Positions 47,501-59,840 of a DNA stretch of 64,000 nt are shown in pieces. The DNA lies in assembly GCA_027924585.1 (NCBI GenBank), contig BSBM01000036.1, forward strand, positions 3,961,001 to 4,025,000, read 5' to 3'. A model generated the notes under the pieces. The model was not told where the DNA came from, made no database searches, and saw only the letters and a program-made list of their open reading frames with translations. Origin of the DNA: Larix kaempferi. Taxonomy: Eukaryota > Streptophyta > Pinopsida > Pinales > Pinaceae. The stretch's first letter is position 1. Each line of letters opens with the position of its first letter. The position numbers were made by a program, and so were the translations under genes.

Positions 47501-49915
47501 TAGTGAATGTTATGAAATATGGTTACAATGTTAGAGCAGCAATACTGATGAGCTTTCTTATCCTTCTTGTGCGATCAATTTACACAGATGCAATTTGGTG
47601 TTGCACGTTAAGGGGAAAAGTGAAGAAAGGGTACTCAGGAGGATTGTATGGGAATTGGTAACCTTTCTACGCTCACACTAAAGAACACTAGAAGGGATGG
47701 ATAGACCGAGGAGTTGTGTGGTAGAAAAGGGGTATCATCCTTGTGTAGTGTGAGTGGGTATTATGGGGCCATACTACCCTACAGTCAAGAAAGTCACCTA
47801 TAGAGTTCCTAGAGGGAACCACTAGTTTGCATAATACAAGGAGTGCCATCCTTGTGTGGATGGAGAGTTGATGTGTGTGTGAAGGGTTGTGGTGTGTGAA
47901 GGTGTGGTGATATTGATGAAGGCATAAAATCTCTATTGGGTCAGTAGTAAGGTGGGATACCGAGACTGACTGGAAACCCTGAGATACCTATGGCTCCATA
48001 GTAGAGCCTTGACCTAGAAATGGTCATGGTGCAGTTTCCTTCCATTGGATGATGACCCAGTCGGATGTGTTGGCTTGGCAATGGAGAGTGAAAACCAGGT
48101 ATGGGACACGTTTGGCACCACCAATGCTTGGTAAATACAGAGAGTAAACTGGTTGAGCATTAAATACTTGATGTTGCGGAGCAGCATGTGTGTTGGCCAA
48201 ACATCCACCCCATAGGTGATCCAAGACTTGTAAAGCAGAGAAGGAAACCTGTGGAGTAGCGAGGAACTTCCTAATATAGATAAGTATTTAATTTTCATTC
48301 ATTTTTATTATTATTATTTCAGATAATGAAAATTTCATGACAAGTCTTATGACAACCAAGCTGATACGTTGTTGTTTCTTTATTGGAAACCTTGGTCATT
48401 GCAGGAGGCAAGGACCCTGAAGGCACCATAAATGCTTCGTAAATCTAGTCGGTGCACTGGTTGGGAATTAAATGTTGTGGAGCCTGGCCAAACATTCCTT
48501 AAATATTTGATAAACCTAGTCAAAGTATTGGTTTAGCATATTGCTAAATGGGATGTCTGATAAACCCAGTCGGCGTCCTAGCTTGGCATTTCCTATCCGA
48601 ATGATTATGGAGTAGCCTGCGTGCTGGCCCAACATTCGTTATTGTGTCCACAGGAAATCCAATGCTTGTAAAGCAACGAAGAAGCCTGTGGAATAAAGTG
48701 AAGACATCCAATACAAATAAGTATTTGGTTATCTTGTAGCTTCTTGCTTATTTAGTATGAATATATGTGTGTACATGATTTGGTTATGATTTCTTAAACT
48801 CTTGTTTAGAGATAAACCCTATGAAAATAAACTAAACATGTGAGTTGATTCAATGTTTGAGTGTAGGTATTGTTGGAAGCAAGGACTATGAAGGCACCCT
48901 AAGGATGCATGTGGACATGTGACTGTCCTAAAGAGCTTAGTATGAGCAGTAATGAAAGATGGTGCTAGTGGACTTGTGTGGTTCCTAGCAGCCAAAGGTT
49001 TTGTAGGCAACAATGGGGAAGGGTTCCCTGGTTGAAAAGCCTTAGACAGACCTTAGACACTAAGTGTTGTAGCCAAGAAAGGGAAATTCAAGCATTCACA
49101 TTGAAATGAAAGAGGATAAGGAGCATGAAACCACAATGGTGGTGTAGCTCTGGTTTGGAACAAGACGAAGAGGGAGAAACTCTTAGTCTTCTCTTTCATT
49201 TTTGATTGATGCATTTTAGAAACAAAATATTGTTGAGTGCATGTCATGGCTGAAAATAGATTGTGTTTAATTGCTTGAAATGAATTGTAAATGCTGAAAT
49301 AGTTAATTCCCTATGAAAGGATGGACATGAATGAGTTCATGTGTATGTTGGGAAAGCATGAAAAGTGTGGAAGTCTCATGAGTAAAGCATGGACTTTCCA
49401 TGTCAATTGGGCAAATAATTGACTGATTTTAATATTGTGCTATGCTTGGCCTAACAGGAATTGCCATGGTGAATCTCATAGGTGAGAAATTGAAAGCCAA
49501 TGATTGCAGCTGTTACCAGCCAAGTGTTGCTAGTGAGCAAAATGAGATCCATTTGCGCACATTGGGCATGGCAACAGACCAAAGGCTATGGGGTTTGGCT
49601 GAAAATCTTCCTCAAATAGTTGCCAGGACAACAAGAAAAATGGCAGCCATGAAATTCCAAACTTGTAAATCAATTGGAAGGTAAAGAAAAGAAAGGGACT
49701 GTTGTGGAGCAATGCCCGCCTGTAGAGTTGGAAGATCAAAGCCAAGAGAAGTAGCTTTTGGAAGCCAAAGGACTTGGTCCAGAAAGTTCAAAGTAAAAAG
49801 ATGAAACGCAGGATAGACCTGCCACATTTTGTGAATTTTGGGGCATGTGTAAAGTGGGTATATATTCCTAAGTGTTGGAACAACGAGGACGGTGTTATTC
49901 CAAGGGGGAGGGGAT
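44516..49915 (+). other. LARD interior, non-coding
   Basis: No recognisable domain on either strand. Weak internal repetition: the text around 46550-46830 and 46960-47060 repeats AGAAGCCAAA...ATG-GAAGG-T (and GTGTCA-GA-GACACGTTGCAGG), and 48400-48640 repeats TGATAAACC-AGTCGG and GGC-CAACATTC. Probably the untranslated RNA of a non-autonomous element. Confidence 0.55.
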
Positions 49916-51310
49916 TGTAATATCCCGATTTTGACCCCATTGCATTACAATGTAAATGATGTAATATTGTTATAAAATCGTGGTGAGGAGCTCAAGGCCA
50001 AGGCCCCTCCATCGATTTAGTGATGCATATGGTTTACGTGCTAGCTAGGCACAATGGAATTGCAAATATCATCTAAATATGCATTTTAATAAAATACCCA
50101 CAACTAGCTATGCAATGCAACAAGAGATGGGGGCATAGTTTTTACAAGGAATTGGGAGGCAAATATTCAAACCCTTGGAGCCAATCAAGTCAAGCCAAGT
50201 GTCAATGAGAGAACCCATAAAACCCTCAACTACCCATGTTGACTTTTGTACCCAATCATTCATTTCTCCCAAGAGTTGGTTGAAGTAGTTAATGCCTTGG
50301 GGAATGGAGAGGTATGGCTGTCCAAATTCGGGTATAGGCAAGCCACCCTTCATGGAAATTCATGTTGAAATTCTTGGTCAAGAAAAAAACCACAAAAATG
50401 CCCCCCCAACCATTATTCACCATTGCCTTGCTCCCTCACGCAGTCTGAGCTAGCTGGGGTGTTTTCCCTCCACGTTTTTTCCTGTGTGTCCTTGTTTTTC
50501 TAGCTGGGAAGAGGGTTTTTTTGGTGTTACAAAGCTACTAGGAGGAAGGGAGACCGATTTGGGGTTTCATTGAGGCTGTTTTGGTCATTTATATGCCCAA
50601 AATACCCATGGAAAAATCGTGTTTGTTCCTTGTGGACAATTTCCCTCTCCACAATTCGTTTTTGGTGTGCCCACAATTTGGGAAAGCCCATGGTCATCTT
50701 ATTTGTAAATCCCATTGTTAAAAATGTGTATCCATGCCCAATGATTGTGTTTGTTGTGTGTGGAAAGGGCATGCTGGGGTATGAGTTATGTGTATCCATT
50801 GTTTTGGCTTGAGCTTGAGTGCAAGCATCCAAAAATGAAGAGGGTTCAGATTTAGCCAGATAAACCCAGTTGTGGACTGGCTTGGCTTAGATGCAATGTT
50901 TATTTGGCTGTGCATGAGATTGAGTGTCCCCTTTTCCTTATAGAAATCATGCCCAACTCGGGGGTGGTCTTTGAGTGCTGAAAGAATATAGGTTGGGCAG
51001 AGACCTATGGTTGGGTGGAATGTTGCTGCGACATAGCTAATTGCTTGGGGAAACTTTACCATCAAGATAAGTATTCTATTTCTGTGTATTCAATTCTGCA
51101 ATGTATTGGTTGTTCTAATTTTGTTGGATGTATGCATGAGGAATGTGTGTGGACAGTTTAATTCCGTTGTGCATGTTATTTTGATTTGCATCTGCACACA
51201 TTTGTTTTATTTGTATGAATCTAATGAATGGGGCTGAGTTTATGTAAAAGCTTAGACTTTTAGTGTCATGTTCCCTTACTTGTGTTGGATCGGCGGGAGG
51301 GGATGTGATA
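49916..51310 (+). repeat. LARD 3' LTR
   Basis: Starts after the polypurine tract and ends at the GGTGG duplication where the viral text resumes. Confidence 0.88.
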
Positions 51311-51574
51311 GGTGGTGTGCAACTGCCTTTGTCCAATGGCATCCAATATCTTGATATCGTACTCGGTTTTAATATCTCCCTCAATGACCCATGGATCCAC
51401 AAATTTTTAGAAGTCAAAATCTTCACTTCTGGTTTTGATATGAAACTCGGTGCACTCAATTTACGCATTCATCATTCTCTGGCACTGCATTTCACTAATA
51501 CAGAAAACTCGATCAATCAGCTCTTACCCCGTGATCAGGACACTACTGTTGTCCTGGTTAAAAGAAATCCATGA
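51311..51574 (+). pseudogene. Endogenous caulimovirid movement protein C-terminal part, copy B
   Basis: Resumes the movement protein (FNISLNDPWI, then LNLRIHHSLA) and ends at TGA 51572-51574, the same stop as in copy A (30043). The frame after it again continues with the C-terminal block (KITYNKLNFHPKWVIDAP). Confidence 0.8.
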
Positions 51575-53393
51575 AATGATGCCCTTATACCCTCCAAAAT
51601 AACTTACAATAAGCTCAACTTTCATCCTAAATGGGTTATTGATGCTCCTAAACAACCACCATCCTAGACCATCACAACCTCTGACATTCGTGAAACATCC
51701 TCCTCTGCAGTTATTTCTTTGCCTTTGTATGTTTTACCTTCCACATCCGCAGCCCAACGTGGTGGGACTCTACCAATACGCTCCAGATCTCTCCATATTA
51801 ACCCATCTAAACAACCTTTATCAAGAACAACTTCTCTTAGAGAACCCATGCTTAAGGATCCCTACTGCATGCATATAAAAGTCCCTGTAATATCCCCTTT
51901 ACAATCGTATGTCCTGAATGCCAATGCATGGTACCCCCAAAATATCCAAACCATGAATCATCCACATAAAATAAAAGGTCTCAAAGATACCCCTGTCCAA
52001 ATCCAGATTGTGCCATCACCCTTAAGCCAATATCCACATGAAACAAAACAATGATGGCCTCTTTTCCCCTGGTTGGTGGAAAGAAAATTTCAGGAAAGAA
52101 TCCAGTTCTATAACATAAATACAAAAGGACGAGTTGATGGATGCTATATCACAATTAGACAAGATCCTGTCAATTCAAAAATCCCAACTAGATCTCACAG
52201 GACTTGGATTCTGTCCCATGTCTAGCCAAACAAAGCAATTGCTTGACCTGCCCACCAAAGAAAGTGAAAAGGTTGAACATTATAAGTTGAATATGCAGCA
52301 ATATAAAGTAAAGCAAAGATTAGCTCTCCCCCCGTCAAGACTAAAGCTTTGCACAGTCAAAGATATCAAAGAACCATCTTTGACCTAGAAATAAATCTTT
52401 GAAACCATCAAGTTTGGATACTCTCCCTTTGATCCCAAAGATAGGATAATGAAGAAGCTATTTTATTGGGGCGTGCATACCCATCCAAAAGAAGAAGAAT
52501 TTTGGAATCAAGACCTCCCCAAAGGAAAAAGAAGAAGATTTTCATAAAGATGACATTTTGAAATGGACCTCCGAAATCAATGGATATCCTTTTATGAATG
52601 GAAGAAAGAGTTCCAATAGAATCCTGCTATGATGCAATCTAGTCCTCAACCTGAGCCAAAACGACTAGAAGCAAAAGGAGAAAGAACCTCAAAAGGACAC
52701 CTCTGGAAGACTCCAACAAGAGAATAAGTTTATACAGAAGTCAATTTCCCACCATTCAGACCCATTAAGCTAGAATACAAAGAAGGTGTTGCACCTGCGT
52801 CCCCTATCATAATCAACAACGACAAAGTAGAACATGCCAATTGGTCAAACTTGGCTCTTAAAGGTCTAGCAATCCAAAATATAGAACTCCAAAATAAAAT
52901 GTCGCGGGCCAGCCAGGTCGACTCTCTGCAAATCCTTTGCAGAAGAATACATGATGAAATCCACCATCTTAGGATTGAAGGCCAAAAGCATGAACACCCC
53001 CTAGTCTCTGCTGAAGAGGTAAAATCTATTTGTGAATCCCTCAAAGATGAGCTCACAGATTCTATCTCTGATCTAGATAAAAATGTAGGAGATTCCTTTT
53101 CCTACATAGTAGATAAACTAAATGAAAATACAAGAAAACAGGGAAAAATACAAAAGGATGCTGACAAGCACAGGATAGATCCATCAAATCTTGGTAGTTA
53201 TGGAGAACTTCCCTCTGCAAGATCCTTGAGCATTCATCCTTCAAATCCCAGTACTAAAGGACAAGAAGTAGCCCCCGTGGCTGTTGAATCAAGATGGGAC
53301 TATAATAAACCTAGAAAATTTGTTCCTCCTAACCTATACAAAGAAGACTCCGAATATCAAGAGTCTTATAACCCAAAGAATTTATATTCCTAG
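51575..53393 (+). pseudogene. Endogenous caulimovirid copy B: region between movement protein and coat domain
   Basis: Homologous to 30046-31868. Blocks at 51719-52054, 52134-52388 (LDKILSIQKSQLD) and the helical segment 52851-53393 (SLQILCRRIHDEIHHLRIEG). It ends at the shared TAG 53391-53393. Some lesions differ from copy A: for example the TAG at 52387 is a Cys/His-side change private to this copy, where copy A reads through. Confidence 0.6.
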
Positions 53394-54870
53394 AATTTAG
53401 ATGACAAACATGAAGTTGAAATTCTTGACATCGTTCATAAGATGATGGTTTGTTTCAAATCCTACATGTCAACTGGCAAATATGACCATGTTGAAGCCGT
53501 AAATATCATTGTTTCTGGTTTTAATGGAAATTTGGGTGTTTGGTGGAACACTCATCTTCCAACCCCTAGAAAAGTGGAAATCCAGAACAACACACGCAAC
53601 GATGAGCCCAACATCCTTGGAGCTCTCTTAGCATAAATCTGTGGCTATGGCACCATCATTGTTGAAAAACATAAACAAACTTTGTTGTAGCTCTGCATAA
53701 AATCGGTTACCCAATTCCATTGGTACCACAAGAAATGGATCCGCCGCATCTATCAAATTGAGTTTGATAGAACTGAAGAAAAGGTATTTAAAGAAAAATA
53801 TTTTGTAGATTTTCCCTCAGGATTCCGAGAATGGCTTAGAGATAAATTTCAAGAGGACCTCACCCGACATACATGGGGTCAGTTTTGTGTTGCTACCGAA
53901 AAAATATTTCTTCAGTATTGTGAAGCTAAACAAATTCAAAAGTATCTTACCCACAACTCTTCTTTTCATGGGGGTAGGGAAGTTGTCGAATGTTCGGAAT
54001 AGAACCGCAAAAACCTCCACATAAAAAGAGAAAACACCATTCCAAGTGGACAACACAATGAAAATCATTTCACAAAAGGTCCAAAAGAAGACAAAACAAT
54101 ATGTGGCAAACAAAAGAAGCCTACTACAAACAAAAGGGTCGATCTCATGATCAGAAGAAAGAAGCATAATATAGGAAAGAACCAGGAAAAAGGAAAATTG
54201 GATGCTTCTACTATGGAAAAGAAGGTCATACTTCTACAAAATGTCATAAAAAAGCCCAAGATTATCATAGGAATCAAAGGGAAGCAAGAACATGGACAAA
54301 TAGGGAAAGGATGTTCCCTAAATCTGAGCCAACAGATGATAACTTCATAGGCCACCCCAGAAGAGGGAAGCCTAGACACCAAGGCTTGATGTATGTAGAG
54401 GTAATAGATTCATAAATGCTTGAATATGAATCTAGCTCTATAGAAGATGCTGAACTTATGCATATCCAACAAATGTATGATAGGCCATGCAAGTGTGGTG
54501 GAAATTGCCAAGAATGATAGGAAGATCAAGAAACATATGAATCAGGAAGCTCTCCCCACTCCGATGAACACAAATTATTCTCTGCATGGACCAAGCAACA
54601 TCACAAAGATGGATCATCTTAAGAAATAGATTCAAAAAAAGTAAACTGCTTCATGGCTGACACAGAAGAAGATCCAAAGGTCTTAATGAAACGAGCGATA
54701 GCCCAGATGAAAGAAGGAAAAGGTAAGGATGAGCTGGTAAACAACTTTAACAAAATATTTCTTGATGATAAGAAGGGAAAAGGAAAAGAAAGCCCCAAAG
54801 GAAAATTCAGAAGAAAGTATGTACAGAATTATAAAGAAGAACGAGATGATTCAGATAAAGAAGAAAATAA
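53394..54870 (+). pseudogene. Endogenous caulimovirid coat protein, copy B, first part
   Basis: Capsid core as in copy A (GFNGNLGVWWNTHL; WYHKKWIRRIYQIEF; FKEKYFVDFPSGF), with a TAG at 53688-53690 at the same place as copy A and an extra small deletion near 53636. It reads without interruption through the copia-3 insertion site of copy A, then the finger CFYYGKEGHTSTKC (second Cys is Tyr, as in copy A), the Cys cluster CKCGGNC, and MADTEEDPKVLMKR in a clean ORF (54653 onward). Copia-4 cuts it at 54871. Confidence 0.78.
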
Positions 54871-55562
54871 TGTTAAATTTTTCAGAGTTTACTTCAATCT
54901 GATCTAGGATCTTAACTAAGAGAACAACATGTACAAAAAATCTACAACATATCAATCATGTACACAATAATGCAAGCACACAAGAGACGCACAGTTTACT
55001 TGGGGAAAACCATAAAGGTGAAAAACCCCAATAACTTCCTCAGAGATAGATAGAGCAATGATACAACCAGAATACAAGATATAGTCTTCTCCTAGCAGCA
55101 GAGCCTCCTCCTCCACAAGTGCGCCACTCTCCAAAGTGTGAGTGAGAGAATAGAATGTGTAAAATGAGAGAGACACACTCTCTATTTATACACTAACTTG
55201 ACTTGACCTTTACTCAACTAGGTTCGGCTCAACTTAACCACTTAACATAATGTTGACTGGGTCAACCCCCACTAGGGTGGTCTAATAACCTTTTGACCCA
55301 CATGGCTGACCCCTCCATAGGGTGGTCTAATAACCCTTTGACCCACATGACTTATACAGGGCCGACCCCAACAAGGTGGTCTAATAACCCATCAAGTATA
55401 AGTTACGACACTTACAATATAAATGACAACACTTCCGTATAGAGGAATAATAACATCTCTATAGGAATACAACCACTTCCGTATAGAGGAATAATAACAT
55501 CTCTATAGGAATACAATATACTTATATGTGAAATACATTCCGAAGTTACATATACATCAACA
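54871..55562 (-). repeat. copia-4 3' LTR
   Basis: TGTTAAATTTTTCAG... to ...ATACATCAACA on the plus strand, then CTCCCTCTTAACTAGG. It contains two copies of a 44-bp unit (CACTTCCGTATAGAGG...) where the 5' LTR has three. Confidence 0.94.
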
Positions 55563-55814
55563 CTCCCTCTTAACTAGGAAGGTATTTCTCGACACAGGTC
55601 TTCTAGCACAAGTCATCTTCTTTGGATCATCGTCACTGGATAATCGTCATCGAGTCATCATCATCGTCACTGCTGCTGCTATCTCAATCAATCTCTGAAT
55701 CTACTCGTCATAGGAAGTTCTACAGAGCCAGTCCTTTTTCATACTGGATGTAGGGCCACCACCTGCAGGTCTTCATCATCTGTGCGAACGGCCTGATAGA
55801 GGTGGCCTCTCAGG

Positions 55815-56375
55815 ACTAATTTTATGTGCAGATGCAATACCGGAAAGAGTATCCCAGGAACATTTATGTGCCTAAGCACGACCGGCAAGATCTCCCAGGA
55901 CTTATTACATGCATCTCCTCCACAATACCTTTAAAGAGCATCCCAGGAACATTTATGTGCCGTAGCACGACCGGCAAGATCTCTAAAGAGCATCCTAGGA
56001 CTTATTATGAGCACACAGCTCAACCTCTCGGATCTCTAGGACTGATTACATGTGGATAGACAAAACCTTTAAAGAGCATGCCAGGAACATTTATGTGCCA
56101 CAGCACGACTAGCAAGATCTCTAAAGAGCATCCCAGGACTAATTACGAGCACACAGCTCAACCTCTCGGATCTCCAGGACTGATTACATGTCTCCGTAGT
56201 AATACCTCATCCCAGGATTGATTACGAGCACACAGCTCAACCTATCAGATATCTGAGGACTGATTACATACTACATAGCAATACCGAAAAGAGTATCCCA
56301 GGAATATTTATGTGCTGCAGCATGACCGGCAAGATCTCCCAGGACTGATTACATGCTATTTGCACAACCTTCCAC
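55815..56375 (-). repeat. copia-4 3' untranslated array 1
   Basis: Irregular repeats built from ATCCCAGGAACATTTATGTG, GCACGACCGGCAAGATCTC, and CACACAGCTCAACCTCTCGG followed by GGACTGATTACATG. The first block recurs at about 55850, 55938, 56070 and 56297. Confidence 0.85.
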
Positions 56376-56379
56376 ATAT

Positions 56380-56930
56380 CATCTCTGACCTTCAAGTATC
56401 AACCTGATACTCATGATCCAACGGATCATCATCGCACAAAGCATCATCTTGATGCTTATGATCACACTGATCATCATCACTGTACAATCTTGATACATAT
56501 CATCTGGAGCAACACCCTGAAGCTCGTCATCATGATCATCCTGATCATACAATGCATCCACCTGATGCATACCAAGTATCTACCGGATACATATCATCAT
56601 ACATGATCCACATGATCATACAACGTATCCACCTGATACAAATACAAATACATGATACATATCAACATTCATGATCTACTTGATCATACAATGTATCCAC
56701 CTGATACATATACAGATACATGGTCCAAGCATCCGACATGATGCATATACAAAATACATACAAATGATCCAACCGATCATATCCAACATCCAACATGATG
56801 CGTACATACATATACATATAAATGATCCAACTGATCATATCCAGCATCCAACATGATGCGTACATACATATACATATAAATGATCCAACTGATCATACAA
56901 AGCATAAACTAGAACATCATCTCGATGCTC
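56380..56930 (-). repeat. copia-4 3' untranslated array 2
   Basis: Rich in ATGATCCAACTGATCAT-type self-complementary strings. Two near-identical 58-bp units start at 56791 and 56849 (CAACATGATGCGTACATACA), with degenerate relatives upstream (GATCATC, CTGATACATA). Confidence 0.8.
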
Positions 56931-57010
56931 ATCATCCAACGCTTACATCCACAGCCATGTGAAGGATCCTCCTTCCAACATGCTTGGAATGGCTTCAGCA
57001 AATGTGTCCA

Positions 57011-58409
57011 TCACTTCTTCCTCGAAGTGTTGTCGATCTGAAGAACACCAAGCCTCTCTCTGAAGTATTCGAACTTCACTCTGGCTAGTGGCTTTGTCAG
57101 TACATCTGCAATCTGCTCGTCCGTCGCAACATACAGGAGCTTCACAGCTCCTCTCTGCACCATATCCTGATATAGTGATATTTGATCTCTATGTGTTTCT
57201 ACCTGTCATGAAACACTGGGTTCTCGGACAGCTTCACACAACTCTGGTTATCACAAAAGATACCAGTAGCATCCAATGGGAGATCAAATAACTCAAACAG
57301 TAACTTCCGTAGCCATACTGCCTCACAACTAGTTGAACAGGCTGCAACATACTCTGCCTCAGTTGTACTCAGTGCTACGCAGGACTGCTTCCTGCTAAAC
57401 CAAGAGATCACACCTGATCCCATACTGAAGCAGCATCTAGATGTGCTCTTCCTATCTGCAGCACTGCCAACCCAATCTGAATCAACATAACCCTGCTGGT
57501 TAAACTTTTGATTCGCTTCATACTTGAGCCCATAATCCAATGTACCCTTCAGGTACCTCAAAACATGCTTTACAACAATCAGATGAACACTCCTCAGATA
57601 TGTCAGGAACTGACTCAATGTGTTCACAGCAAAGCAAATATCTGGTCTCGTGTTCGTCAGGTACATCAAGGACCCAATCATCTGACGATACATAGAGATA
57701 TCAACTGGCTCAGATGAAGCATCACATAGAAGCTTCAGGTTCGATGCCATAGGTGTGACCATGGCCTTGCAATCCATCATCCCGAATCTCTTTAGGATAT
57801 CTATTGTGTACTTCCCTTGACCAAGGAAGATCCCACCTGCACTCTGCCACACCTCCATACCTAGGAAATAATGCATCATTCCCAAATATTTCATATCGAA
57901 CTTGGCAGCAAGCTTCCTCTTAGTATCTACAATCAATCTGTCATCACCTGTAACAAACAGGTTATCCGCATACAAAAGTAGTATCACTGGATTGCCTTCC
58001 TCAACCTTGTAGTAAAGGTTGGAACCCGCTTTACTCTTGGTAAAGACCAAACTGGATAGAAAGCTGCCTATCCTACCATACCAAGTTATGCACATATATG
58101 ATTTCCTGTCATGTGTCTCAGAACCAAGTGGCTGCTCCACATACACTTCTTCTTCAACTACACCATTCAAGAAAGCTGTCTTGAAATCCATCTGGTGTAT
58201 CTTCTATTTCATCACTTTTATATTTCTCTATGTTGCCATCTGCAGCATGCTTGATCTTGATAGATCCATATGGAAGTCATATCAAACTTCCCTTCAGGTC
58301 TTGGGACTACATCCCAAACATCATTCTTCATTATCGACGGATCATGGCATTCTTCCCATATCTTGGGAACTTCAATATCTTCAATAGATAATTTTGTTGC
58401 TGAACACAT
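57011..58409 (-). pseudogene. copia-4 pol remnant: linker, reverse transcriptase, RNase H
   Basis: Minus strand. 58409-58218 is the integrase-RT linker (WEECHDPSIMKNDVWDVVPR). 58191-57199 is a 330-codon RT/RNase H ORF: FKTAFLNGVVEEEVYVEQP, then a deletion of about 15 residues that removes the KKALYGLK motif, then the palm with YADN instead of YVDD (loss of the second catalytic Asp), HYFLGMEVWQ, MIGSLMYLTNTRPDI, and RNase H with DSDWVG, STTEAEY and FCDNQS. A stop follows HDR at 57199; the C-terminal tail reads on to TGA 57011-57013. Protease and integrase are missing. The RT cannot be active. Confidence 0.9.
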
Positions 58410-58450
58410 GTTGTAGTTCTTCTTTTGTAGGTGATGGCATACGTTCTTTC

Positions 58451-58845
58451 CTACACAACAAGTTAAATTGCATGATTAGAAAACATCTCATAGTTTTCAG
58501 AACAAATTCTTACACATAAAGAAATATGTCATACAGTCATGCAATTATCTTAGCCAATGCTTCAATACAACATTTATCCATATCCCGTAACTTTCTAGAT
58601 GCCTTCCAATCTCTACCAGAACATTGTTAAGAGTGTGCACAACTCCCAACATGTCAGCAAAGAGGTTTCATTCTAGATAAGTAGCAATGGAATGTTGTAC
58701 AGTGCCATAGGCCACTTACCCATGCATATTAGTAGTATACTGTTCATCAATGCAACTATTCTAATATGCATAATACACAACCTAATTCTAGGAACATAAG
58801 CATATACATCATTGAATAACAAGAAATGACAATTCAAATACTTAT
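58451..58845 (-). other. Intron-like non-coding segment of copia-4
   Basis: Minus strand: GATAA|GTATTTGAATTG at the start and GTTGTGTAG|GAAAGAAC at the end, about 395 bp. Homologous along its length with the copia-3 segment and in blocks with copia-1 and -2. It is flanked upstream by the same RESTQQPNKDK text as copia-3. Confidence 0.6.
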
Positions 58846-58849
58846 CTTT

Positions 58850-59840
58850 GTTTGGTTGCTGGGTGGACTCCCTCTGAATCTTTGCAACTCCATTATGATG
58901 TGGATTGTGAGAAGTGGTCAACTCCCTCTAAATATATGCATCCTTGCAGAAACTATTGAAGTGTGCTCCTTTGATTTCTTGTAGGAACAACTGGAGTGTG
59001 CTCCCTCTTGATCTTTGCTTCCTGGATTACCTGTCCTTGAACTTACATCCATCCTTAATCACTATGCATGCTTATTAGTATCATCATTGTGTTATCCTTG
59101 AGATCTCATACATAATCACACATTTATTAGTATAATCTTAATACTATCAAAACACAATAATCTTAAACATGTATATTCATGATCATTCACAGATAATAAA
59201 CATTAGTATTCAATGTTTCAGGGAAGTCTTCTTTTACTCATGCATATTCTTATTTGATCCTAGGACTCTTCTGATTAGTTAAATCATCAATGCATATACC
59301 CGTGATTACTCAAACCTATACCTTCATGATTCTTCTGGTTAGTCATATCATCAATTATGGTAAGAAACATAATATGCATACAACCATGACTATTCAAACC
59401 TATGACTTCATGAATAATCATTATCAACAATACAACAGTATAAGATCCTAACACAAGGGGGGATTCTAGCTTGATATAGGAAAAACATACCAGGATTAAC
59501 ATGCTAGCTAGTTATGTCTAACATACCCGCATAATGTCTTATGGTTCTCTTCGGTGACTTGTGCTAGTAACCTGCATGTCTCATAGGTTAACCATTGAAG
59601 GACCAAGTTATACATACCTCGAAAGTAGATCTTCTATGAGATCCATGACAATGGATGAATCTTTGTCTTCATGTCACCGTGATCATATGTTCTTGAAGTA
59701 GAACATGATTTGTCTTTCTTGGTGTACCTTTTATGTTAGCGAACAACATAAACCTCATACAACATCACAATGCATTAGTCAATTCATAAGTGTCAAAACC
59801 TTAATCAATGAATATCTTCTATTAAGGTGATACGACAAGT
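58850..59840. other. Unassigned sequence inside copia-4
   Basis: Replaces most of gag. Apart from a gag-tail scrap near 58850-58920 there is no recognisable coding. Short repeats such as CTTCATGATTCTTCTGGTTAG and CATATCATCAAT occur at 59270-59420. Confidence 0.4.

Larger units (their letters stand above)
42286..51310 (+). mobile_element. LARD-like non-coding LTR retroelement
   Basis: LTRs of about 1.39 kb (42286-43672 and 49916-51310), both starting TGTAATATCCCGATTTTGAC, flank a 6.2-kb interior with a perfect iMet PBS (43676) and a polypurine tract (AAGGGGGAGGGGA, just before 49916). GGTGG lies on both sides (42281-42285 and 51311-51315) as target duplication, possibly extended to ATAGGTGG. 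Copy A is the empty site. No gag, protease, RT or integrase is recognisable in the interior; the longest ORFs are about 130-160 codons with no family. The LTR start and PBS resemble chromoviral (Tekay/Del-like) Ty3 elements, so a non-autonomous derivative of that group is likely. Confidence 0.88.

Noticed and set aside
55800-56930. CRISPR-like look of repeated units with spacers
   Set aside because: Units are irregular in length and sequence, in a plant retroelement 3' UTR; no cas genes and not prokaryotic DNA.
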